Positions 1 through 6,572 of a DNA stretch of 11,095 nucleotides are shown piece after piece. The stretch covers positions 1 to 11,095 of the forward strand of contig DCQQ01000004.1 in NCBI GenBank assembly GCA_002323515.1. Direction: 5' to 3'. The stretch is from Balneolaceae bacterium UBA1514. Lineage in GTDB: Bacteria > Bacteroidota > Rhodothermia > Balneolales > Balneolaceae. Made by a program: the position numbers and the translations under genes. The notes below the pieces were generated by a model that was given only the letters and a program-made list of their open reading frames with translations, had not been told where the DNA came from and did no database searches. Every line of letters begins with the position of its first letter. The first letter of the stretch is position 1.

Positions 1-1
1 T

Positions 2-601
2 GGTCCGAATGGGGCAGGTAAGACCACCTTATTCAAAATGATTACTGGACAAGAAGAGCCCAACGCAGGAACTCTGAAGCTTGGGGACACGGTGCAACTC
101 GGATATGTTGATCAAAAAAGGCCCTTGGATCCTGATAAAACCATATGGGAGGAAATTTCGGATGGTCAGGATCTATTGTTGCTTGGAAATCGTGAAGTGA
201 ATTCGCGCGCTTATGTTGCTCGATTTAATTTTAGTGGGAGTGATCAGCAAAAAAAGACCTCTCAACTCTCAGGTGGAGAACGAAACAGAGTGCATTTGGC
301 TAAAATGCTAAAAGAAGGCGCTAATGTTCTTCTACTTGATGAGCCTACCAACGATTTGGACGTGAATACCCTTCGAGCACTTGAAGAAGCCCTACTTGAA
401 TTTGCCGGCTGTGCGGTGGTTATTTCTCACGATAGATGGTTCTTGGATCGTGTTGCCACTCACATATTAGCTTTCGAAGGCAATAGTGAAGCCTACTGGT
501 TCGAGGGGAATTATGCTGAATACGAAGAGAACCGGAGACAACGTTTGGGCATCACCGAAGATCAACCCACTCAGATACATTACAAGAAATTAATGCGTTA
601 G
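2..601 (+). CDS. ettA: EttA, energy-dependent translational throttle ABC-F ATPase (3' part only)
   Basis: This is the C-terminal ABC domain of an ABC-F protein, cut at its 5' end by the window edge; 199 residues remain of a family usually about 555 long. The fragment opens inside the Walker A motif of the second ATPase domain (GPNGAGKTT, frame starting at base 2). It continues through an EttA-like [10 protein letters not shown] stretch, the signature [15 protein letters not shown] (from fragment residue 89), Walker [13 protein letters not shown] and the switch histidine in [11 protein letters not shown]. It ends in an EttA-type tail ([14 protein letters not shown], then IHYKKLMR). In the family, EttA binds the ribosomal E site and gates entry of the first elongation cycle according to ATP/ADP level; it is cytosolic and not a transporter. 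The EttA assignment, rather than Uup or another ABC-F, rests on the near-canonical tail and the absence of a C-terminal coiled coil. The internal ATG at 38 is not the true start. Confidence 0.95.
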   Translation, partial: GPNGAGKTTLFKMITGQEEPNAGTLKLGDTVQLGYVDQKRPLDPDKTIWEEISDGQDLLLLGNREVNSRAYVARFNFSGSDQQKKTSQLSGGERNRVHLAKMLKEGANVLLLDEPTNDLDVNTLRALEEALLEFAGCAVVISHDRWFLDRVATHILAFEGNSEAYWFEGNYAEYEENRRQRLGITEDQPTQIHYKKLMR

Positions 602-610
602 ATTCGAATT

Positions 611-626
611 AAGGTTTGCAATCCTT
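611..626. repeat. Short imperfect palindrome between ettA and the UMF1 transporter gene
   Basis: The 16 bases AAGGTTTGCAATCCTT pair with their own reverse complement at seven of eight positions (a T-T mismatch breaks the arm). The site lies 10 bp after the ettA stop and just before the transporter start. It has no loop and no T-run, so it is a poor terminator. A protein site or chance are both possible. Confidence 0.25.
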
Positions 627-653
627 ACATTGAGCCAAACCAACGCATATAGT

Positions 654-1955
654 ATGAATTCTACAAAACATTCGACTCCTACTCAGGTGTCAAAAGGAAT
701 GTGGTCTTGGGCCATGTTTGATTGGGCAAATAGTGCTTTTTTTGTCATAATTCAAACCTTTGTTTTTGCCGCTTATTTTCAACGTTTCATAGCTGCTGAC
801 GCAATCAGTGGTACTGAGCAATGGGGTAATATGGTCTCGGCTGCAGGATTACTAATTGCCTTCACCGCCCCAGTTTTGGGTGCTATTGCAGATCGATCTG
901 GGCGTAGAAAACCTTGGATTGCAGCTTTTTCACTCATGTCGATTGTAGCCAGTTTCTTACTCTGGTTTGCCGAGCCCAGCACCGAATTTTTGACCTATGC
1001 CTTAGTGATCACCTTTGTCGCTACAGTAGGAGCGGAATATGCCTTCATTTTCTATAATGCTATGCTTCCCGATTTGGTCCCCCCATCCTACATGGGGAGG
1101 TGGTCTGGATGGTCTTGGGCCATGGGGTTTGCAGGTGGAATTGCATGCCTTTTAGGGGCGTTGTATCTCTTCATCGAAAATGGAGGCGCTTGGCTTGGTT
1201 TAGATACAGAGACACAAGAACACATACGTGCTACTTTTATATTTACAGCATTGTGGTATTTGGTTTTTTCCATCCCGATGTTTCTTCGTACTCCAGATAT
1301 TCCTAAAAAAAATATCCCTGTTAAGCAGGCTATTAGTGAAGGAATCCAACAACTTAAAAACTCCATTAAAGAAGCCCAAAATTACGCCAATATATACCGT
1401 TTTCTCCTCGCAAGGATGATCTATAATGACGCCATTATACTAATCTATGCCTTTGGTGGTATTTATGCTGCAGGAACCTTTGGAATGGATGAGTCCCAGA
1501 TTATTATTTTTGGAATTGGACTGAATGTTACCGCTGCTCTTGGTGCGGTTGGATTTTCTTGGATGGACGACCGGTCGGGGAGCAAAAAAACGATACTATT
1601 CTCACTCATAGGCTTAATTATCCCAGTTACGGCGATTCTTTTCGTTGAGGATATATTCTGGTTTTGGATTTGGGGACTCATGTTAGGCGTATTTTTTGGC
1701 CCAGTACAGGCAGCCTCTAGAACCTTAATGGGTCGTTTGGCACCAGAAGACAAACGAACCGAAATGTTTGGCTTATTTGCCTTATCAGGGAAAGCCACAG
1801 CATTTATTGGTCCCAAATTATTGGGTTGGGTAACGGTACTATTTGCAAGCCAAAGAATAGGAATGTCAGTTGTCTTACTGTTACTTGCTTTCGGTTTTTT
1901 ACTAATGTTGCGGGTTAAAGAACCTGAAAACATTCAAGACCCTGCTAAAATTTAA
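654..1955 (+). CDS. MFS transporter, UMF1/Atg22-like family
   Basis: A polytopic inner-membrane protein of 433 residues with about 12 hydrophobic segments. The N-terminal signature WSWAMFDWANSAFFVIIQTFVF is typical of the UMF1 branch of the major facilitator superfamily, related to the yeast vacuolar amino-acid effluxer Atg22. The loop between TM2 and TM3 carries ADRSGRRKPW, the family's version of the conserved MFS motif. Later features include YNAMLPDLVP and GPVQAASRTLMGRLAPEDKRTEMFGLFALSGKATAF, another well-conserved family block. Substrate is unknown for most bacterial members; export of amino acids or small metabolites is a guess by homology. Start choice: an in-frame TTG at 630 would add eight residues, but the ATG at 654 is preferred because the added residues look like unstructured leader and neither start has a convincing ribosome site. 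It follows ettA on the same strand and precedes the ydbS-like gene by 41 bp, so co-transcription is possible. Confidence 0.88.
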   Translation: MNSTKHSTPTQVSKGMWSWAMFDWANSAFFVIIQTFVFAAYFQRFIAADAISGTEQWGNMVSAAGLLIAFTAPVLGAIADRSGRRKPWIAAFSLMSIVASFLLWFAEPSTEFLTYALVITFVATVGAEYAFIFYNAMLPDLVPPSYMGRWSGWSWAMGFAGGIACLLGALYLFIENGGAWLGLDTETQEHIRATFIFTALWYLVFSIPMFLRTPDIPKKNIPVKQAISEGIQQLKNSIKEAQNYANIYRFLLARMIYNDAIILIYAFGGIYAAGTFGMDESQIIIFGIGLNVTAALGAVGFSWMDDRSGSKKTILFSLIGLIIPVTAILFVEDIFWFWIWGLMLGVFFGPVQAASRTLMGRLAPEDKRTEMFGLFALSGKATAFIGPKLLGWVTVLFASQRIGMSVVLLLLAFGFLLMLRVKEPENIQDPAKI

Positions 1956-1996
1956 GAACCTTATGAAACTCTTAGATCCTCACCAAATTAACTACT

Positions 1997-2467
1997 ATGC
2001 TTGAAGATCGTATTCATCCTAATGCAATTCCTGCTTGGCGTCTGCAATATGCCCTAAGTGGACTTTTTCTTTTTGTTCCAGCAGCTTTTCTTTACTTCCT
2101 TCATACAAAAGAGGTAGTCGCCCTAGAATGGGTAATAGGTAGTGCGATAATCGCTAGCATAATCTATGCCCTTATCGTGTCTTTTCTTCCTCAGCTTCGA
2201 TGGTCACGGTGGAGCTATCAGGTTGATGATAAAGGAATTCAGATGCGTCGGGGTATCATATGGGTGCAACATACAGAGGTACCCATTAATCGAATCCAAC
2301 ATGTAGATACTCGTCAGGGTCCTATTTATCGATCCTATGGCTTGTCGGTTATTCGCTTTTCAAATGCTGCTACTTCTCACGAAATTCCCGCATTAGAAGA
2401 GGATCTTTCCCAAGAACTCAAAGATAAAATCACCGATATGGTGCGGTTGGTAAAAGAAGATGTTTGA
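1997..2467 (+). CDS. ydbS: YdbS-like membrane protein with bacterial PH domain (DUF304)
   Basis: A 156-residue membrane protein: a short N-terminal tail, two transmembrane segments (about residues 19-35 and 45-64), then one bacterial PH-like domain (about 70-146). The domain shows the family block VPINRIQHVDTRQGPIYRSYGL (95-116), where basic and Asp/Thr residues precede the turn before the next strand. In Bacillus subtilis the YdbS-YdbT pair has been linked to resistance to certain antimicrobial peptides/bacteriocins, and the pair is widespread; the molecular function is not settled. Here it overlaps the ydbT-like gene by 8 bp, as expected for translationally coupled partners forming one membrane complex. 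The start ATG follows an A/T-rich leader with no Shine-Dalgarno sequence. The gene name is by family and synteny, not by close identity. Confidence 0.88.
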   Translation: MLEDRIHPNAIPAWRLQYALSGLFLFVPAAFLYFLHTKEVVALEWVIGSAIIASIIYALIVSFLPQLRWSRWSYQVDDKGIQMRRGIIWVQHTEVPINRIQHVDTRQGPIYRSYGLSVIRFSNAATSHEIPALEEDLSQELKDKITDMVRLVKEDV

Positions 2468-4082
2468 GTTTCAGCGACTGCATTGGGTAGCGTCCATTAC
2501 TGGGGTCTTAGAAGTCATAAAGCAAAATATACTTACCCTTGTCATTCTATTTATTGTGGGCTCGCGAAACGAATCCCCATACTTCCTGTGGCTAATAGGT
2601 GCTGGACTTCTTTCTGCTTTTGGCCTTGGTATTCTGGGTTGGTTTCGTTTCAAGTATCAATTATTAGAAGACGAAATACATATACATAAAGGTATTTTTG
2701 TTCAGAAAAAACTCTATATCCACAAAAACAGAGTTCAAGTAACCGAAATTTCTGCCGGCATTATTCAGCGGATATTTGGCTTGGTCTCTTTGACTATTCA
2801 GACTGCAGGAGGGGGGTCGGAACGTGCGGTACTTTCTGCATTGGATGCCGAAATGGCCCTTACTATTGTGGATATATTAAACCCTAAAAATGCCAAAGAA
2901 TCGGAGTTAAACTCCAAATTAAGCCAAGAAGAGCAACAAATAAGTGCACTGCCAAATCAAGGCGAACATTCCCACACTAAGCTAACTCCGCCACCTAATC
3001 ATCAACCGCATACCAACCACAATCCTGAGTGGACCTTATCCAATAAACGCTTACTCTACTTAGCACTAACCTCTGGTGAGTTTGGGATTATTGCTACTAT
3101 CCTGGGCACCATACTAGGGCAATTATCAGACTTCATTACCGATGAAAACATCCAGTGGATTGTTGACCGTATACCAGTAATACAGCAGCCGGGCTTGTTC
3201 TTCGTACTCTTTAGCGTAGCGTCGGTTATTTTGGTCTCTTATCTACTATCCATTATATCGGGCATTGTACGCTACTACGGCTTCACCATTCGCAAAGTTG
3301 GTAAAGAATTACACATATCCCGAGGTCTACTAGAGCGTATTCAAACTACTGTCCCTTATCACCGGATTCAAGCAATAAGTTCCACTGAAGGACTATTGCG
3401 CCAGCCATTTGGCTTAGAATCTATCTCTATCATTAGCGCAGGACACCAGCAAGGCCAGCAGCAACGATCTCTACTGGCAGCTCCTCTAATCTATAGCCGC
3501 GAACGCGAAGCCTTTTTCCGGCAGTTTTTTGGAAGTTGGGAACTATCCCAGGGGATAAGCCAGCAAACCAGACAAGAACTTCAGGACTCAACCCAAGACT
3601 TTCTTTCTAGTGTAAATGAATCCTCAATCCCTCTGCAAAACTTCTTGGAGTCAAACGATGAGCACGAGCTCCAAATGTATGCAAAAGCTCCAGGAAAAGC
3701 TTTTTTTCGCTACCTACGTAGGCCCAATTATCTTTGGTTATTCCCAACTTTATTGGGTCTTTACTGGTCGCCTTGGTTAGCCTGGGCAGCTCTGCTAAGT
3801 ATTCCTGCCACACTCTATGGATGGATTGCCTATAAGGATACTGAGCTTGGGCTTTCCTTAGAACACCTATATATAAGGTATAGAGTAATCGCTAGAAAGC
3901 AGATATGGATTCCAAAAATACGTATTCAATCCATTGGTAACTCACAACATACCTTTCAGAAACGCAAAAAACTATATCATGTCGTGTTTAGTATGGTTTC
4001 CGGTTCTCACGAGCTCAGTGTCCGAGTTAAGGATTTTAGTTCTAATACAATAAAATCAATCATGAACTGGTTCCACCGCTAA
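2460..4082 (+). CDS. ydbT: YdbT-like membrane protein with three bacterial PH domains
   Basis: A 540-residue partner of the preceding gene, a little longer than typical YdbT. It is built from three repeats of a TM hairpin plus a PH-like (DUF304, bPH_2) domain: TMs about 20-34 and 42-60 with PH1 about 66-142; TMs about 206-222 and 246-268 with PH2 about 272-355; TMs about 425-440 and 443-458 with PH3 about 460-538. Each PH domain repeats the pattern of a basic strand followed by a V/I-x-x-x-R-I/V-Q motif: HKNRVQVTEISAGIIQRIFGL in PH1, VPYHRIQAISSTEGLLRQPFGL in PH2 and a weaker PKIRIQSIGNSQHTFQKRKKL in PH3. A hydrophilic linker (about 145-192) rich in Gln, Pro, Asn and His separates PH1 from the second TM pair. 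Start codon ATG lies inside the end of the ydbS-like gene (8-bp overlap), which argues for coupled translation. Likely function is envelope stress or peptide resistance, by homology only. Confidence 0.87.
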   Translation: MFEFQRLHWVASITGVLEVIKQNILTLVILFIVGSRNESPYFLWLIGAGLLSAFGLGILGWFRFKYQLLEDEIHIHKGIFVQKKLYIHKNRVQVTEISAGIIQRIFGLVSLTIQTAGGGSERAVLSALDAEMALTIVDILNPKNAKESELNSKLSQEEQQISALPNQGEHSHTKLTPPPNHQPHTNHNPEWTLSNKRLLYLALTSGEFGIIATILGTILGQLSDFITDENIQWIVDRIPVIQQPGLFFVLFSVASVILVSYLLSIISGIVRYYGFTIRKVGKELHISRGLLERIQTTVPYHRIQAISSTEGLLRQPFGLESISIISAGHQQGQQQRSLLAAPLIYSREREAFFRQFFGSWELSQGISQQTRQELQDSTQDFLSSVNESSIPLQNFLESNDEHELQMYAKAPGKAFFRYLRRPNYLWLFPTLLGLYWSPWLAWAALLSIPATLYGWIAYKDTELGLSLEHLYIRYRVIARKQIWIPKIRIQSIGNSQHTFQKRKKLYHVVFSMVSGSHELSVRVKDFSSNTIKSIMNWFHR

Positions 4083-4089
4083 CTGAGAA

Positions 4090-4150
4090 CTTCTTGGCCT
4101 AGGCTACAACTCGAGTACAATAATCAAATCCTTCTTAGCCTAAGGCTACA
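4090..4150. repeat. Imperfect direct repeat and possible bidirectional terminator in convergent gap
   Basis: Two copies of a roughly 20-bp unit lie 41 bp apart: CTTCTTGGCCTAGGCTACA at 4090-4108 and CTTCTTAGCCTAAGGCTACA at 4131-4150, differing by one substitution and one inserted base. The second copy encodes the last residues and stop of the ZIP gene. TAGGCTA (4100-4106) is complementary to TAGCCTA (4136-4142), giving a 7-bp stem with a 29-nt loop, and copy 2 alone can fold TAGCC/GGCTA. The site sits where two convergent transcripts end, so transcription termination is plausible, but there is no clear T-tract. Confidence 0.45.
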
Positions 4151-4962
4151 TCAAGAACCATCATTACGCTAAAACCAATCATTGTGCCTAAGGTCGCGAT
4201 ATCGGTGTTACCGTGCATTTGACTTTCTGGTATCAGCTCCTCGACCACCACATAAATCATTGCACCTGCAGCAAAAGCTAATGCATAGGGTAGCACGGGT
4301 TGAACAAGAATAACGGCAGCGGCACCAATGACTGCCGAAACAGGTTCTACAATGCCGGAAAGCTGCCCATACCAAAAACTCTTTCTTGTTTCCATACCAT
4401 CTCTCCTTAGTGGAAGAGAAACGGCCACACCCTCCGGGAAATTCTGAATTCCAATTCCCAAGGCTAGAGCTATAGCTGGGGCAAGAGCAGCCGACATAAC
4501 TAAGTCAGCGGATTGAATAGCTGCTCCAAAAAGCACCCCAATGGCCAAGCCTTCTGGTATGTTGTGAAGAGTTATAGCAAGTACTAAAAGGGTAGAGCGC
4601 TTCCAGTTTGTGGGAATTCCCTCTGCTTCATCCTTTGGTAGTCCAATATGTAAATGAGGGAGATAATGATCGCATACCCGTAGAAATAGCCCACCAACCA
4701 AAAAACCAATCACTGCGGGTACCCAACCAATGTGACCTTGTGCTTCTGCCATGTCTATGGCAGGTAAAATGAGTGACCAAATACTTGCGGCGATCATAAC
4801 GCCCGCAGCGAAGCCCATCATGCTGTCGAGTAATTTAAAGCTCACTTGTTTGGTGAAAAAAACCAAGGAGGCTCCCAATGCGGTCATGGCCCATGTGAAT
4901 AATCCAGCCATAAATGCCTGCGCAACTGGATGTAGTGCAAGAAACCAATCAGGTATTATCAT
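4135..4962 (-). CDS. ZIP-family divalent metal transporter (ZupT/GufA-like)
   Basis: An inner-membrane protein of 275 residues, the usual length for bacterial ZIP (ZRT/IRT-like) importers, with about eight hydrophobic segments. Diagnostic motifs are [16 protein letters not shown] in TM4 (H133, N134, E137) and [18 protein letters not shown] in TM5 (N174, E177), which supply the metal-binding residues of the family; an E at 206 and EE at 241-242 follow in later segments. The loop [18 protein letters not shown] (98-115) is a short His-bearing version of the variable ZIP loop. Sequence style is GufA/ZIP11-like rather than classical ZupT. Substrate by family: zinc, possibly also iron or manganese. 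The gene lies downstream of a 241-bp gap containing a DtxR-type palindrome, suggesting its own metal-regulated promoter. Start ATG at 4962 is preceded by a weak purine stretch (AAAGAGA). Confidence 0.9.
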   Translation of the reverse strand: MIIPDWFLALHPVAQAFMAGLFTWAMTALGASLVFFTKQVSFKLLDSMMGFAAGVMIAASIWSLILPAIDMAEAQGHIGWVPAVIGFLVGGLFLRVCDHYLPHLHIGLPKDEAEGIPTNWKRSTLLVLAITLHNIPEGLAIGVLFGAAIQSADLVMSAALAPAIALALGIGIQNFPEGVAVSLPLRRDGMETRKSFWYGQLSGIVEPVSAVIGAAAVILVQPVLPYALAFAAGAMIYVVVEELIPESQMHGNTDIATLGTMIGFSVMMVLDVALG

Positions 4963-5034
4963 AATGCTATCTCTTTAAGTTTGCTTTGAGTGAGTGAGTA
5001 TGAGACGTTAATTTGGCTTGATTTGCCTGAGTTA

Positions 5035-5068
5035 TGTTAGACTAACAAATTATTTAGTCTTGGCTAAA
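5035..5068 (-). promoter_or_regulatory. Predicted DtxR/IdeR/MntR-type operator upstream of the ZIP gene
   Basis: TGTTAGACTAACA at 5035-5047 is a 13-bp perfect palindrome around a central A. Its GTTAG-A-CTAAC core differs only at the centre from the core of the IdeR/DtxR consensus TTAGGTTAGGCTAACCTAA. A second dyad, TTTAG-N6-CTAAA, occupies 5053-5068, and AGACTAA (5039-5045) pairs with TTAGTCT (5054-5060). The minus-strand sequence between them, ATAATTTG (5053-5046), resembles the Bacteroidota -7 element TAnnTTTG, so a bound repressor would cover the promoter. The palindrome ends about 73 bp upstream of the ZIP start. The rest of the 4963-5203 gap shows an ACTC triple tandem (4988-4999) and A/T tracts near 5101-5130, with no gene seen. 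Confidence 0.5.
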
Positions 5069-5203
5069 GATATGCACAAACTAGCAAACTATACAACTTG
5101 AAAAAAACCTTTTTACTCGATTTTTTTACTTGAACAAATATTAAGATTAACCCAATAACTACAATGCCAAGTGCTCAACCAACCCATGTAGCGAAACGCA
5201 GAA

Positions 5204-6517
5204 CTATTCAATCAGGGTAAAAAAGCTAATTCCCCCGGCTTGCTTTCCGGTTTCAATAACAGCTACTCGTTCATGTTCTTCCAATGAGATCACATCAACT
5301 GAGCCTGCTTCACCGCCTATTCCCTCTACAGAGATAAAGGTATATTTACTGTCAGAACTAATGGCTACTCCGTGTGAAACTCGCCTAGAATTAGCTATTT
5401 GAGCTAGTTCCTCTCCAGTAGAAAGGTCAATAACACTCGTGGCTGCGGCGCCTTTTAACGAGCTTACTAGCCATTTTCCGTTGGGACTAACTTCGAGATT
5501 ATATGGAGCTTTTCCAGTAGGAATTCTGCGAGTTATGGCCCATTTTTCCACATCTATCTCTATGAGTTCATCAGAACCATTCCCTGCGACATAAACGAAT
5601 GCATCGTTGGGGTGTGGGTCAGCCCATGTGGGTTTAATCTGTGGTACGGTGTCATGCATATGTGCCTTGTGTTCCATGTGCTCGAGTGTATCAGCATCGC
5701 TATAGTGGCCGGTTTGAATATTGCTGGAGTGTAAATGTTGGTCTGATGAAGCGCTTTGTTTGTTCATTTCCTTCAACCAACCCATCTGACTTCCAGAACT
5801 CTGATCCATGTTAAGGAGTTCTTTTAAGTCTTCCACTCCGGTTTCCTCAGTGGTTGTTTCTGTAACCAGATTAGGTGCTAGTGCTAGTCTTCTTGCTATT
5901 TTAAAGCCATAGGTATCCACTTCTAAAAGCTCATCACTCATCATTGAAACGTGATAGGCTTTTCTACCAGTAGAATTCATTCGAGTTCCATGAGGCATCA
6001 TTCCAGTTGGCAGCTCTGCTACTAGGTCCATGGTTTCCGGATCTACAATCATCATGGTACTAGGTTCCATTTTCCCGTGTAAATTGAAATTTACTACATA
6101 TAAAAGACCGGTAAACTCCGAAATTTCCATACTTGCAGGGAATAAGCCAAGATCGACCCTGCCCTTTAATTCATGCGTTTCGGTGCTGTATTTTGCCAAA
6201 TAACCATAGGGATTACCGTGGGCAATAGTAACAAACAAATGTTTTTTGTCGGGTGATATGGTGAGACCATGAGGCCCATCTGTTTCAGTTGGGAGTTTAC
6301 CCACCCTAATAGTTGCATCAACCCATCCTTGATTAGTCTTTGCGTCAAAGCTTACTCGTTGGACAATATCGTCCGATTCAGCTGCCACGTACACCTGGTA
6401 GACTTGTGCGTTTAGATTTATGGAGAATGTAATAAGGAGTAATAGTATAAAATTCGCTAAATAGCCTATTAACGCTAGAAAAGTTAGATTGAAGGGAATA
6501 GATTTATAAGTATTCAT
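5204..6517 (-). CDS. Secreted YVTN/YncE-like beta-propeller protein with His/Met-rich loop
   Basis: A 437-residue exported protein. Residues 11-37 form a long hydrophobic signal segment with a likely cleavage at LNA-Q (37/38). The rest is a seven-bladed-propeller type chain of the YVTN/YncE/lactonase-like class: repeated strands such as GPHGLTISPDKKHLFVTIAHG (81-101), HGTRMNSTGRKAYHVS (176-191), YNLEVSPNGKWLVSSLKG (339-356) and SHGVAISSDSKYTFISVEG (381-399). Between the blade ending near 215 and the one starting near 300 is a polar, low-complexity insert (about 218-296) that includes a His/Met-rich stretch at 261-289 (seven His, two Met). This looks like a flexible metal-binding loop, possibly for copper, nickel or zinc. 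Family members bind many ligands, so catalysis cannot be assigned. It lies 55 bp downstream of the LVIVD protein gene on the same strand, probably co-transcribed, and upstream of the ZIP gene. No Shine-Dalgarno sequence precedes ATG 6517. Confidence 0.82.
   Translation of the reverse strand: MNTYKSIPFNLTFLALIGYLANFILLLLITFSINLNAQVYQVYVAAESDDIVQRVSFDAKTNQGWVDATIRVGKLPTETDGPHGLTISPDKKHLFVTIAHGNPYGYLAKYSTETHELKGRVDLGLFPASMEISEFTGLLYVVNFNLHGKMEPSTMMIVDPETMDLVAELPTGMMPHGTRMNSTGRKAYHVSMMSDELLEVDTYGFKIARRLALAPNLVTETTTEETGVEDLKELLNMDQSSGSQMGWLKEMNKQSASSDQHLHSSNIQTGHYSDADTLEHMEHKAHMHDTVPQIKPTWADPHPNDAFVYVAGNGSDELIEIDVEKWAITRRIPTGKAPYNLEVSPNGKWLVSSLKGAAATSVIDLSTGEELAQIANSRRVSHGVAISSDSKYTFISVEGIGGEAGSVDVISLEEHERVAVIETGKQAGGISFFTLIE
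5651..5737 (-). other. His/Met-rich segment within the YVTN propeller protein
   Basis: This stretch encodes residues 261-289, containing H261, H263, H271, H280, M281, H283, H286, M287 and H288, ending HMEHKAHMHD. The density of alternating His and Met resembles metal-chelating tails and loops of periplasmic copper and zinc proteins. It falls between propeller blades, where insertions are tolerated. Metal binding is inferred from composition only. Confidence 0.5.
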
Positions 6518-6560
6518 ACAAGTAGCTTGTTAAAATGACTGGTCTTAGTAGCTCGTTAAA
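6518..6560 (-). repeat. Direct repeat and small inverted repeat upstream of the YVTN propeller gene
   Basis: AGTAGCTTGTTAAA (6521-6534) is repeated as AGTAGCTCGTTAAA (6547-6560), 13 of 14 bases identical with a 26-bp period. ACAAG-TAG-CTTGT (6518-6530) is a perfect inverted repeat abutting the start codon of the propeller gene. Together they fill most of the 55-bp gap. They may be a regulatory or translational-control site, or a small local duplication; no ribosome site is recognisable. Confidence 0.45.
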
Positions 6561-6572
6561 TACAATAAAAAG

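Noticed and set aside
630..653. TTG start for the UMF1 transporter gene
   Set aside because: It adds eight unstructured residues and uses a rarer start codon without a good ribosome site; ATG 654 keeps the whole conserved protein, though TTG cannot be excluded.
1963..2004. A 13-codon frame between the UMF1 and ydbS-like genes, starting at ATG 1963
   Set aside because: It is out of frame with both neighbours, very short and has no ribosome site; it is not a better start for the ydbS-like gene.
5097..5135. A Rho-independent terminator for the propeller genes in the A/T tracts between the YVTN and ZIP genes
   Set aside because: On the minus strand there is a T7 run, but the only stem before it is AAAAA/TTTTT around GG, too weak to call a terminator.
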